Part shown: piece after piece, positions 15,797-24,264 of the stretch | How positions within the stretch are numbered: position 1 is the first letter of the stretch | Layout: every line of letters begins with the position of its first letter | Assembly: GCA_050299555.1 (NCBI GenBank) | Contig: JBNKWA010000003.1 | Coordinates: 1-40,724 of the forward strand | DNA from: JBNKWA01 sp050299555 | Lineage (GTDB): Bacteria > Pseudomonadota > Alphaproteobacteria > Rhodobacterales > Rhodobacteraceae | DNA length: 40,724 bases | Direction of reading: 5' to 3' | Program-made: the position numbers and the translations under genes | Notes under the pieces: generated by a model | Databases searched by the model: none | Told to the model about the DNA's origin: nothing | Seen by the model: the letters and a program-made list of their open reading frames with translations, nothing else

Positions 15797-16440
15797 TACC
15801 ACGCCACTTGTCGCGCCGCATGGCGTTGACCGCCACCGCAGCCACGCTGTCGCTCATTTCGGGCATTCCGGCCCTGGCGCAGGAAGCGGCCAGCGCCGAA
15901 GGCGCAACGACGCGGGAAATCCTGACCAACGCGATCGGGGCCGAGGACGCCCCGGTTTCGGTGGTGGAATATGCCTCGTTCACCTGCCCGCACTGCCGCG
16001 AATTCCACATGACGGTGTTTCCGTCGCTGAAGGCGGAGTACATCGACACCGGCAAGGTCCGCTTCGAGATGCGCGAGGTCTATTTCGACCGCTTCGGCCT
16101 GTGGGCGGCAATGATTGCCCGCTGCGCGCCGCCGGATCGCTATTTCGGCATCGTCGATGTCCTGTTCACCACCCAGGCCAACTGGGCCCGAGGCGACGAT
16201 CCCAACGCCATTGTGGCCAATCTCTATGCCATCGGGCGGCAGGCGGCGCTCACCGATGACGAGATGGAGGCGTGCCTGCAGGACATGGGATGGGCCAAGG
16301 CGCTGATCGCGGATTACCAGAAGAACGCCGAGGCCGACGACGTGAAGGGCACGCCGACCTTCGTGATCGACGGCAAGACCCACACCAACATGCCGTGGGA
16401 GGAGTTCAAGGCGCTGCTCGACGCCGGGCTGGACGGCTGA
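15793..16440 (+). CDS. DsbA-family thiol:disulfide oxidoreductase
   Basis: Periplasmic thioredoxin-fold protein of 215 residues. The signal peptide (MALTATAATLSLISGIPALA) is followed by a DsbA/thioredoxin_4-type domain with active site CPHC (Cys65-Cys68) in EYASFTCPHCREFH and the cis-proline loop KGTPTFVIDG. Catalyses disulfide formation or exchange in exported proteins. Start ATG overlaps the stop of the DUF721 gene (ATGA), a pairing that suggests co-translation rather than shared function. It converges on aroC with a 17-bp gap and no visible terminator. Confidence 0.92.
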   Translation: MIPRHLSRRMALTATAATLSLISGIPALAQEAASAEGATTREILTNAIGAEDAPVSVVEYASFTCPHCREFHMTVFPSLKAEYIDTGKVRFEMREVYFDRFGLWAAMIARCAPPDRYFGIVDVLFTTQANWARGDDPNAIVANLYAIGRQAALTDDEMEACLQDMGWAKALIADYQKNAEADDVKGTPTFVIDGKTHTNMPWEEFKALLDAGLDG

Positions 16441-16457
16441 GGCACCGCTAAGGCCGG

Positions 16458-17558
16458 TCAGCCGATCGGGCCGCGGACCCCTCCGGTCTGGGCCCGATCC
16501 AGCAGCAGGTGGTCGGCCAGCACCAGCGCCATCATCGCCTCGCCCACCGGCACGGCGCGAATGCCGACGCAGGGGTCGTGGCGGCCCTTGGTGACGATCT
16601 CGGTCTCTTCGCCGCTGACGTTGATGGTGCGTCGCGGGGTCAGTATCGACGAGCTCGGCTTGACCGCGAAGCGGACCACCACGTCCTGAACGGTGGAGAT
16701 GCCGCCGAGGATCCCGCCGGCATGATTCGAGGAGAACCGCGGACCGTCATTGCCGATGAAGATCTCGTCGGCATTGGCCTCGCCGGTCAGCATCGCCGCT
16801 GCCATGCCGGCGCCGATCTCGACCCCCTTGACCGCATTGATCGACATGCAGGCGGCGGCGAGGTCGGTGTCGAGCTTGCCGTAGACCGGGGCGCCGAGAC
16901 CCGCCGGGACGCCTGAGGCGACAAGCTCGACAATGGCGCCGACCGAGCTGCCGGACTTGCGCAGGCCGTCGAGATAGCCCGTCCAGTCGGCGGCGGCCTC
17001 GGGGTCGGGACACCAGAACGGGTTGTTGCCGATCTCGCCGAGGTCCATGCGGGTCCGGTCGATGGCGCGGTCGCCCATCTGCACCATGTAGCCGGTGATG
17101 GTCAGCCCGGGCACCAGCGCTGCCAGCACCCGGCGCGCGACGCCGGCGGCAGCGACGCGGGCGGCGGTTTCCCGGGCCGATGATCGGCCGCCACCGCGCG
17201 GGTCTCGCAGCCCGTACTTGAGGTGATAGGTGATGTCGGCATGGCCGGGGCGGAACTTTGCCGCGATCTCGGAATAGTCCTTGGAGCGCTGGTCCGTGTT
17301 GCGGATCATCAGGCTGATCGGCGTGCCGGTGGTGACGCCTTCATAGGTGCCCGACAGGATCTCGACCTGGTCGGCCTCGCGGCGCTGGGTGGTGAATTTC
17401 GACTGCCCCGGCTTGCGGCGGTCGAGCCAGGGCTGGATGTCCGCCTCGGACAGCGCGATGCCCGGCGGGCAGCCATCGACGACGCAGCCGAGCGCCGGTC
17501 CGTGGCTTTCGCCCCAGGTGGTGACGCGGAAGACATGGCCGAAGCTGTTGAGCGACAT
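16458..17558 (-). CDS. aroC: Chorismate synthase
   Basis: Last step of the shikimate pathway: converts 5-enolpyruvylshikimate-3-phosphate to chorismate, needing reduced FMN. 366 residues, usual length. Signatures include the N-terminal FRVTTWGESHGPALGCVVDG, the second motif GGRSSARETAARVAAG-like (GRSSARETAARVAAAG), and the C-terminal RHDPCVGIRAVPVGEAM. The ATG is preceded by GGGGAGGAA. It is followed on the same strand by unrelated genes only upstream (MFS gene 41 bp away). Confidence 0.97.
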   Translation of the reverse strand: MSLNSFGHVFRVTTWGESHGPALGCVVDGCPPGIALSEADIQPWLDRRKPGQSKFTTQRREADQVEILSGTYEGVTTGTPISLMIRNTDQRSKDYSEIAAKFRPGHADITYHLKYGLRDPRGGGRSSARETAARVAAAGVARRVLAALVPGLTITGYMVQMGDRAIDRTRMDLGEIGNNPFWCPDPEAAADWTGYLDGLRKSGSSVGAIVELVASGVPAGLGAPVYGKLDTDLAAACMSINAVKGVEIGAGMAAAMLTGEANADEIFIGNDGPRFSSNHAGGILGGISTVQDVVVRFAVKPSSSILTPRRTINVSGEETEIVTKGRHDPCVGIRAVPVGEAMMALVLADHLLLDRAQTGGVRGPIG

Positions 17559-17599
17559 GGTTCCTCCCCGCGCGCCCCGTGTCGGGGGCCCCGGGCTGG

Positions 17600-18787
17600 T
17601 TAGCCGCTGGCAGGCGCCAGCGCAACAGGCGCGGACCGCGGCTCCATCACCCGCGCCAGCAGCGCCACGATCACCGCCAGCGCGGTCAAAAGGAGGAAGG
17701 CCAGGCGCAGCGAAACCAGGTGGGCGAGAAACCCGATGGCCACCGGGCCGATCAGCAGCCCTCCATAGCCGAGGGTTGCGACACCGGCGATGGCGGTGCC
17801 GGGGCTGGCGGGGTGCGCGGCAGCCGCCCGCGACATGCCGAGGGGGAAGATCAGCGCAAGGCCCAGCCCCATCAGCGCAAAGCCGACCAGCCCGCCGAGA
17901 TAGCCGCCGGTGGCCACGGCAAGCATCGAGCCGGTCGCGGCGCTGACTCCGGCGGCGCGGGCAGTGGCGGCCGCGCCCCAGGCCGCCGTCACCCGGTCGC
18001 CCATCAGCCGCATCGCCACCATGGCCACCGCGAAGACCGAATAGCCGAGCGCCGCGGCGCCCTCGCCGACGCCGGCGACGTGGGTGAGGTAAAGCGCGCT
18101 CCAGTCGACCATGGCGCCTTCAGCCAGGGTCGCGCAGCCGACGCAGATGCCCACCAGCAGCAGGATGCCGCGCGGCATGGCCAGGATCGGCGGCCGCCCG
18201 GCCGCTGCGCCGGCGGTGACGGTGCTGGCGTGGCCGCGCGAAAGCCAGAGCGCCGGGAGCGACATCAGGACCGCCACCAGGCAGAAGTGGGCAAGAAGCC
18301 CCAGCCCCGATGCCGCCGCCAACGCGCCGGTCAGCGCCCCAAGGCCGGCGCCGAGACTGAACATGGCGTGGTAGGAGGACATCTGCGGCCGCCCGGCGGC
18401 TTTTTCGGCCTCGGCGGCCCAGGTGTTCATGGCCACGTCCAGGGCGCCGTGGCAGGCGCCGAAGAACAGCAGCAGCAGGGCCAGGGCCGGCACCCCCGGC
18501 GCCAGCGCCAGAAGCGGCAGCGACAGCATGTAGGCGACCGAGATCGCCCGGGCTACCTGGGCCGGGCCATGCCGGTCGGCCAGCCGCCCGGCCAGCGGGA
18601 ACGAGACGATGGCGCCGGCGGCGAGGCAGAGCAGGAGCAGCCCGAGAAGCCGCGGCTCCAACGAGAAGCGGTCGGCCACCGCCGGAACCCGGGCCGCCCA
18701 GGCGCCGAGAAGCGCGCCGCATTGCACGAAGACGGCCGAAATGGCGAGCCTCGGGTTGGCCATGGGGGCGGGGGGCGGTGTGGTCAT
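17600..18787 (-). CDS. MFS transporter (YbjJ-like)
   Basis: Major facilitator with about 12 hydrophobic segments, 395 residues. The loop 2-3 motif is GRLADRHGPAQVARA, and the GACHGALDVAMNTWAAEAEK stretch is typical of the YbjJ/FucP-like sugar-transporter branch. It lies 27 bp after the DeoR-type regulator on the same strand, so the two form a small operon and the regulator probably responds to a sugar or sugar phosphate linked to the transporter. The substrate is unknown. Confidence 0.88.
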   Translation of the reverse strand: MTTPPPAPMANPRLAISAVFVQCGALLGAWAARVPAVADRFSLEPRLLGLLLLCLAAGAIVSFPLAGRLADRHGPAQVARAISVAYMLSLPLLALAPGVPALALLLLFFGACHGALDVAMNTWAAEAEKAAGRPQMSSYHAMFSLGAGLGALTGALAAASGLGLLAHFCLVAVLMSLPALWLSRGHASTVTAGAAAGRPPILAMPRGILLLVGICVGCATLAEGAMVDWSALYLTHVAGVGEGAAALGYSVFAVAMVAMRLMGDRVTAAWGAAATARAAGVSAATGSMLAVATGGYLGGLVGFALMGLGLALIFPLGMSRAAAAHPASPGTAIAGVATLGYGGLLIGPVAIGFLAHLVSLRLAFLLLTALAVIVALLARVMEPRSAPVALAPASG

Positions 18788-18814
18788 TTTCAGTTGTCTC
18801 GCGGGATCGGTGGG

Positions 18815-19570
18815 TCAGGTGGCGTGGCGAAGCATGATGCCCTGCTCGGCAAAGCCGGCAGTCGCGGCCGGGGGCGCGTCGGTGATCAGCACGGCGATCT
18901 CGGCGGCGGTGATGACCCGGTGCCGGGCCCGGCGACCCAGCCGCTCGGCCGGCGCGATGACCGCGGCGCGGCGGGCGCTCATCGCCATGGCGCGCTTGAC
19001 GCCGGCCTCGGCGAGATCGTCGGCGGACAGGCCGAATTCCGGGTCGACCCCGCAGGCACCGAGAAAGGCCCAGTCGGCCGCAACCTCGGCCAGTGCCGCC
19101 TCGGTCGCGCCGCCGACGGCGATGCCGCCAAAGCCCGAGATGCGACCGCCGATGAGAAGCGTCGGCGTGCCCCTGGCCTGTGCGGCGATCGCGACCGCAG
19201 GCGACGGCGTGACCACCAGCCCCGACGGCAGGGGCGGCAGCGCCTCTGCCAGCGAGGCGACGCTGCGGCCGCCATCCATGATCAGCACCATGCCATCCTC
19301 GACCAGCGGCAGGGCGGCCGCGGCGAGCGCCGGGGAAACCGGCGCCATGGCCTGGCGCTCGGTCAGTTGCGGGGCCGGCCGCGCCACCGCGCCGCCCCGA
19401 ACGCGGCGGATGAGCCCCGCCTCTGCCAGGGCGACGAGGTCGCGGCGAATCGTGTCGGCGGAGACCGAGCACCGGTCGGCCAGCGCGGTGGCCGACATCG
19501 GCTGCCCGCCGGACAGCAGATTGCGGATGCGTTCCTGACGCAGTTCCGGACTGTGAAGGTCGTGGGGCAT
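18815..19570 (-). CDS. DeoR/GlpR-family transcriptional regulator
   Basis: A 251-residue regulator from this start. The N-terminal DeoR-type winged helix is RQERIRNLLSGGQPMSATAL then ADRCSVSADTIRRDLVAL and EAGLIRRVRGGAV. The C-terminal sugar-phosphate sensor domain includes VLIMDGGRSVASLA and FLGACGVDPEFGLS. An upstream in-frame ATG at 19615 would add 15 residues, but it lies at or before the predicted transcription start; neither start has a clear ribosome-binding site. It probably controls itself and the downstream MFS gene. Confidence 0.9.
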   Translation of the reverse strand: MPHDLHSPELRQERIRNLLSGGQPMSATALADRCSVSADTIRRDLVALAEAGLIRRVRGGAVARPAPQLTERQAMAPVSPALAAAALPLVEDGMVLIMDGGRSVASLAEALPPLPSGLVVTPSPAVAIAAQARGTPTLLIGGRISGFGGIAVGGATEAALAEVAADWAFLGACGVDPEFGLSADDLAEAGVKRAMAMSARRAAVIAPAERLGRRARHRVITAAEIAVLITDAPPAATAGFAEQGIMLRHAT

Positions 19571-19600
19571 GAGGCAGCCGAGACGATTCAGACAAAATCC

Positions 19601-19645
19601 TGCAGCTTCATGCATGATTCTGCATCAATGCGCAATACACGGCAA
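19601..19645 (-). promoter_or_regulatory. Candidate deoR promoter overlapped by 10-bp-phased TGCA repeats
   Basis: On the minus strand TTGCCG (19645-19640), 17 bases, CAGAAT (19622-19617). TGCA occurs at 19601, 19611 and 19621, exactly one helical turn apart, over the -10 box and start region. This arrangement fits an operator for the DeoR-type protein; inferred from position and phasing only. Confidence 0.45.
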
Positions 19646-19690
19646 GGGCCGATTCGCGGTTCGGTCACGTGGTGTCGATCCAGGCGGGTC

Positions 19691-20833
19691 CTAGTGCGAT
19701 CCGCGCGCACGCAAGACGTCCGCCACCAGGCGGACAAGCTGTGCCTGCCGGCGCACGCCGGACTTGGCGATGGCGGATTTCGACTGGTTCCTGACGGTAT
19801 GGATGCTGACCCCGCGGCTTTCGGCGATTTCGGCCAGCGTACGGCCGTTGGCCAAAGCCAGCGCCACGCGGGCCTCCGCCGGCGTCAGGCCGAGCGTGCG
19901 ACAGAGTTCGGCGGCGCTGCCGTCGTTGTCGATCGCCCTCCGGGCCAGGAAGACCGCAACCGGCGGCTCATCGGTCCGCCAGGGCAGGCTTCCGGACAGC
20001 AACGCGTCCTCGGCGACCGGCAAAAGATGCGCGGCGGCCGCGGGGGCCCCATGCAGGCGGAGCGTCAGCGAAACCGGCGCCGGATGGCCGCCGCGGAATG
20101 ACTGCAGCGCTGCGGCCATCCTTTCGCAGGCATCGCCTTCGGGAAGCCGCAGCCGGCCGCCGGGAGCCACCTGCAGCAGGTCTCCGGCTTCGAGCCAATT
20201 CAAGGCGATCCGGTTTGCCCGCAGTATGACACCGCCCTCTCCGACCAAGAGGATTGCAGCCCCGTGAGGATTGTCGCCAACCGCCAAGGCGTTGTTTTCC
20301 AACAAGATATCCGTTTGTTCCTGGCCGATCTTGATGGCCTTGGCCAGTGCCGGCGCAAGGAGCCGCAGAAACCGCAGCCAGCGATCTTCAAGCAGCTCGG
20401 CTTGGCGAAACGGAATGTCGCCGCCCAGCACGATGGCCCGTCCGCCCCCGGTTACCGCAACGATCTCGCCGCCGGCGGTGTGGTCGCCCTGCGGACGCAG
20501 CCACTCCTCGTAGAAACTGGTGCCGGCCAACTGGGACCGAGGCAGCGCCGAGTGGCAGACGACCTCGATCGGCTGGCTGATGGCCCTGGCCCGGTCCGCC
20601 CATGGGTCCAGTGCGCCGTAGTGGCGATGGTAGCTTTCCAGATAGGTGGGATCGAAGCCGTGTGAGGCACCGGGCACGATCACGCCGACCCGCCGGTCAG
20701 GGGGTGAGACATAGGTCCGGATGCCTCCACCGATCTGGCTCATCAATTCGAGCGTTCGCGGCCAGTGCGAAGGCTCGACCGCCGACTGGTAGATCGAGAT
20801 GATCGCATCCCTCACGCCATCGGCTTCACTCAT
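19691..20833 (-). CDS. LuxR-type helix-turn-helix regulator
   Basis: A 380-residue regulator. The C-terminal 60 residues are a LuxR/GerE domain: LGLTPAEARVALALANGRTL then AEIAESRGVSIHTVRNQSKSAI. The N-terminal ~300 residues show no phosphoreceiver or acyl-homoserine-lactone domain that I recognise; a PAS-like fold in the middle (AILLVGEGGVILRANRIALNW) is possible. Start ATG 20833 has a strong AAAGGAG 6 bases upstream, so longer upstream extensions are rejected. It stands alone; target genes are unknown. Confidence 0.88.
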   Translation of the reverse strand: MSEADGVRDAIISIYQSAVEPSHWPRTLELMSQIGGGIRTYVSPPDRRVGVIVPGASHGFDPTYLESYHRHYGALDPWADRARAISQPIEVVCHSALPRSQLAGTSFYEEWLRPQGDHTAGGEIVAVTGGGRAIVLGGDIPFRQAELLEDRWLRFLRLLAPALAKAIKIGQEQTDILLENNALAVGDNPHGAAILLVGEGGVILRANRIALNWLEAGDLLQVAPGGRLRLPEGDACERMAAALQSFRGGHPAPVSLTLRLHGAPAAAAHLLPVAEDALLSGSLPWRTDEPPVAVFLARRAIDNDGSAAELCRTLGLTPAEARVALALANGRTLAEIAESRGVSIHTVRNQSKSAIAKSGVRRQAQLVRLVADVLRARGSH

Positions 20834-20987
20834 CGACACTCCTTTCCCGCCACGCCGCAGCGAGCGGCAATGGCAAAAGGGGGCGGAGTCATTGCGCCGA
20901 TATTTCGGTCGGCGCGCCACCCCCGCGGTACGGCAGCCCCTGCGTGGTCGAGCGCGAATTCTTCGCTGCCCGTGGCCCAATTGGATC

Positions 20988-21135
20988 ATGCACCCCGCGC
21001 AAGCCCATGTTCAAGCTAATAGGGGAGTTCCTTGTGGGGTGCTCCGAAGACTTCGATCACGGTGCATTCGCTGTCCGAACATGGACATCAGTCATTTTGA
21101 TGATCCAGCTCCGCCCGCCCGGGCGGAGCTTTTTT
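20988..21135 (+). ncRNA. Possible small RNA ending in an intrinsic terminator
   Basis: The 342-bp gap between the divergent luxR start and the typA end has no gene I can support. On the plus strand it holds a long-range stem GCACCCC (20990-20996) with GGGGTGC (21036-21042). A hairpin TGTCC/GGACA follows near 21072-21088, then a textbook terminator at 21107-21135. No plus-strand gene exists upstream to use that terminator, so a short independent transcript is inferred. No convincing sigma-70 promoter was found and no known RNA family is recognised. Confidence 0.35.
21107..21135 (+). terminator. Intrinsic terminator on the plus strand
   Basis: Stem AGCTCCGCCC (21107-21116) with GGGCGGAGCT (21121-21130), loop GCCC, followed by TTTTT. 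The T-tract is on the plus strand only, so it does not serve typA, which ends at 21176 on the minus strand. Confidence 0.85.
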
Positions 21136-21175
21136 GTGGCGGCCGTGCATCCGTGCGTGCGCCCGGCGGCGTCGA

Positions 21176-22996
21176 TCAGCTTGCCGCCCGGGCGGCGCGC
21201 TTGCGCTCGTGCGGGTCGAGGTGGCGCTTTCTCAGCCGGATCGCCTTGGGCGTGACCTCTACCAGTTCGTCGTCGTCGATGTAGGCGATGGCCTGTTCCA
21301 GGCTGAGGCGCGTCGGCGGCGTCAGGATGACGTTCTCGTCCTTGCCGGCGGCGCGGATATTGGTCAGCTTCTTCTCGCGGATCGGGTTCACTTCAAGGTC
21401 GTTGTCGCGGGCATGTTCGCCCACGATCATGCCAACGTAGACCGCTTCCTGCGGGCCGATGAACAGCTTGCCGCGATCTTCGAGGCCGAAAAGGCCGAAG
21501 GGCACCGACGCGCCGTTTTCCATCGACACCAGTACCCCGGCGCGGCGGCCCGGGATCGGCCCCCGCCACGGTGCCCAGCTGTGGAACACCCGGTTCAGGA
21601 CGCCGGTGCCGCGGGTATCGGTCAGGAACTCGCCGTGATAACCGATCAGTCCGCGCGACGGGACCAGAGCGACGATGCGGGTCTTGCCGGCACCGCCGGG
21701 GTTCATCTCGGTCAGCTCGCCCCGGCGGGGGCCGGTCAGCTTCTCGATCACCGAGCCGGTGTATTCGTCGTCCACGTCGATGGTGACTTCCTCGACCGGT
21801 TCGACGCGCTGGCCGCCCTCGTCGCGGGTGATGACCCGAGGCCGGCTGACCGACAACTCGAAGCCCTCGCGGCGCATGGTCTCGATCAGCACACCCATCT
21901 GCAACTCGCCGCGGCCCGAGACCTCGAACGCCTCGCCCCCCGGGGTGTCGGCGACGCGGATGGCAACGTTCTGCTCGGCCTCGCGCATCAGCCGCTCGCG
22001 GATCACCCGCGACTGCACCTTGGACCCGTCGCGGCCGGCAAGCGGCGAATCGTTGATGCCGATGGTGATCGAGATGGTCGGCGGGTCGATGGGCTGGGCG
22101 GGCAGCGGGGTGCTGATCTCGGGCGCACAGATGGTATCGGCGACCGTCGCCTCGGCCATGCCGGCCAGGGCAACGATATCGCCGGCCTCGTCGGCCTCGA
22201 TCGGCTGCTGGCCGAGGCCGCGGAAGGCCAGCACCTTGGACACGCGGAACTGCTCGATGGGCTTGCCGTCGCGCGACAGCGCCTTCACCGCATCGCCGGC
22301 GCGCACCCGGCCGCTTTCGATCCGCCCGGTCAGGAGGCGACCCAGGTAGGGGTCGCGGCCCAGCGTCGTGGCCAGCATCCGGAACGGCTCGCCGGTATGG
22401 GCAATCTGCGCCGGCGGCCGCACATGGGCGAGGACCAGCTCGAACAGCGCCTGAAGGTCCTTGCGGGGCCCGTCGAGTTCGGTGTCCGCCCAGCCGGCGC
22501 GGCCAGAGGCGTAGAGGTGCGGGAAGTCGAGCTGCTCGTCGCTGGCGCCAAGCGCGGCGAAAAGGTCGAAGACATCGTTCAGCGCCCGGTCCGGCTCGGC
22601 GTCGGGCCGGTCGACCTTGTTCAGCACCACGATGGGTCTGAGGCCCAGCGCCAGCGCCTTGGAGGTGACGAACTTGGTCTGCGGCATCGGGCCCTCGGCG
22701 GCATCGACCAGCAGCACGACGCCGTCGACCATGGACAGGATCCGCTCCACCTCGCCGCCGAAATCGGCGTGGCCGGGGGTGTCGACGATGTTGACCAGCG
22801 TCCCCTGCCATTCGACCGAGGTGCACTTGGCAAGGATGGTGATGCCGCGCTCGCGCTCCAGATCGTTGGAATCCATCGCCCGCTCGGCCACCGCCTGCCC
22901 CTCGCGGAAGGCCCCCGACTGCTTGAGGAGCTGGTCGACAAGTGTGGTCTTGCCGTGATCGACGTGCGCGATGATCGCGATGTTGCGAATGTCCAT
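21176..22996 (-). CDS. typA: Ribosome-associated GTPase TypA/BipA
   Basis: Translational GTPase related to EF-G that helps ribosome assembly and stress growth. 606 residues, usual length. The G domain has AHVDHGKTTL (G1, about 10-19), the RGITI switch, DTPGHADF (G3) and NKVDRP (G4). Later EF-G-like domains include GRGELQMGVLIETMRREGFE and the BipA-specific C-terminal part with SRGLIGYHGEFLTDTRGTG. It lies downstream of the M50 protease on the same strand with a 68-bp gap. Confidence 0.97.
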   Translation of the reverse strand: MDIRNIAIIAHVDHGKTTLVDQLLKQSGAFREGQAVAERAMDSNDLERERGITILAKCTSVEWQGTLVNIVDTPGHADFGGEVERILSMVDGVVLLVDAAEGPMPQTKFVTSKALALGLRPIVVLNKVDRPDAEPDRALNDVFDLFAALGASDEQLDFPHLYASGRAGWADTELDGPRKDLQALFELVLAHVRPPAQIAHTGEPFRMLATTLGRDPYLGRLLTGRIESGRVRAGDAVKALSRDGKPIEQFRVSKVLAFRGLGQQPIEADEAGDIVALAGMAEATVADTICAPEISTPLPAQPIDPPTISITIGINDSPLAGRDGSKVQSRVIRERLMREAEQNVAIRVADTPGGEAFEVSGRGELQMGVLIETMRREGFELSVSRPRVITRDEGGQRVEPVEEVTIDVDDEYTGSVIEKLTGPRRGELTEMNPGGAGKTRIVALVPSRGLIGYHGEFLTDTRGTGVLNRVFHSWAPWRGPIPGRRAGVLVSMENGASVPFGLFGLEDRGKLFIGPQEAVYVGMIVGEHARDNDLEVNPIREKKLTNIRAAGKDENVILTPPTRLSLEQAIAYIDDDELVEVTPKAIRLRKRHLDPHERKRAARAAS

Positions 22997-23064
22997 TGGT
23001 CCGGCCTGTGCGGAAGGGTTCGGGCGCAGCGCCTAGCCGAAACCGGAGCGGAAGGCCAGCCGCC

Positions 23065-23865
23065 TTAGAGATAGCGGTTGATGATCGGCTCGCCGCCGAT
23101 GAAGAACGCAGCCAGCGCGGCGGCGTAGGCCATCAGCCCGATCAGCGCCTGCCAGATGGTGAGACGCTGCCGGAGGTTGTCGGCGCGGGGCGCGTTGAGC
23201 GCCGAGTGGGCGCTGATGATCGCGAAGAGCATGAACAGCAGCGAGTGGCTGGCCACCGCCAGCACGGCGAGGGCGGCGCTCATCGCCAGCGTCAGGTAAT
23301 GCGCCAAGGTGGGCGACACGGTGGAGACGAGGATCCGGGTCAGCCGGCCGCCGTCGAGCGGCCAGAGCGGCAGGAGGTTGAAGAAGTTCAGCGCGCCCGC
23401 AACGGTTGCCAGCATCCACAGCATGTCTGCGGCGACCGCCGATGACGGCTCCACCAGCCCGGCAAGGGCCAGCGCGATGGCCATCAGCGCAAAGCAGATG
23501 CCCGGCCCCATGAAGGTGATGTAGAATTCGTGCAGTTGCGTCTTGGGCCGCCGGCGCGAGATCGCCACGCCGCCCAGAAGCGGGATCAGCCGGAAGGTGG
23601 CGTCGGGGTGCCCGGCCACGCGGTAGGCGGCGACATGGCCGTATTCGTGCACCGCGACGACGATGCAAAGCGCGATGCCGGCCAGCGGGCCGAAGAAATA
23701 GATCGCAGCGGCGATCGACAGGGCGCCCATGACCCAGGCCTCGCCGCGCGGGCGGAGATTGAGGTGCCGCGCATCCGTCCGCCAGCCGCCGGCCAGCACA
23801 AGATGGGTCAGCACGCACAGGAACAGCGCGAAGACCAGCTCCACCATGGCCAGTTTGTCGTCCAT
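23065..23865 (-). CDS. M50-like site-2 protease family membrane protein
   Basis: Polytopic membrane protein of 266 residues with the intramembrane metalloprotease signature HEYGH (73-77) and the distal zinc-ligand motif PLDGGRL (Asp171). Several hydrophobic segments surround both. The family cleaves membrane-bound substrates; no PDZ domain is present and the substrate is unknown. ATG 23865 is chosen over an in-frame TTG at 23895, which has no better ribosome-binding site. Possibly co-transcribed with typA. Confidence 0.85.
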   Translation of the reverse strand: MDDKLAMVELVFALFLCVLTHLVLAGGWRTDARHLNLRPRGEAWVMGALSIAAAIYFFGPLAGIALCIVVAVHEYGHVAAYRVAGHPDATFRLIPLLGGVAISRRRPKTQLHEFYITFMGPGICFALMAIALALAGLVEPSSAVAADMLWMLATVAGALNFFNLLPLWPLDGGRLTRILVSTVSPTLAHYLTLAMSAALAVLAVASHSLLFMLFAIISAHSALNAPRADNLRQRLTIWQALIGLMAYAAALAAFFIGGEPIINRYL

Positions 23866-23972
23866 TCGTTCGCGCCGGATCCGCTCCGCCCCCAAGGGAA
23901 ACGACCGCTACGGGGAAACTGGGGCGGATTGATGACACCGGCAACTTCGGGATGGTTTTCCGCATGTAGAGC

Positions 23973-24001
23973 TTGACCTTTGCGCCGATTGCCCCGATAT
24001 G
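23973..24001 (+). promoter_or_regulatory. Candidate promoter with long leader before the DEAD-box helicase gene
   Basis: TTGACC (23973-23978) and GATATG/CGATAT (23995-24001) at 16-17-bp spacing on the plus strand. It lies in the 399-bp gap between the M50 gene and the helicase, which contains no gene I can support. A start here gives a 5' leader of about 255 bases, a feature often seen in cold-induced helicase genes. Confidence 0.5.
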
Positions 24002-24264
24002 GCCCCCATCGGTCCCGGCCGGCCGCCGCGTGAGCGGCCCGCGCCAATGCGCGCAGCCGGGCCTTTCCGTCCATTCCATCGGACGACATTCGGTTCCCAC
24101 ATTCACGCAGGGGTACTGACGGCCGGGTCGGCGCCCGGGGCAATCCGGCCCCGCGTCAGAGCCTCTGGCCGCACCTTGCCGCACGCGGCGGGCAGCATGA
24201 GGCTGCGGCGCCGGACGTGCATGTACGCCGCATCGGGACGCCCGGTGACGGTTGCCAGAAAGTT

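Noticed and set aside
17579..20101. Plus-strand open frame of about 840 codons antisense to the MFS, DeoR and LuxR genes
   Set aside because: It is a by-product of high third-position G+C; the product is low-complexity Gly/Arg/Gln-rich and the opposite strand encodes recognised families.
21134..23068. Plus-strand open frame of about 640 codons antisense to typA
   Set aside because: Same cause; the minus strand encodes a complete TypA with all GTPase motifs.
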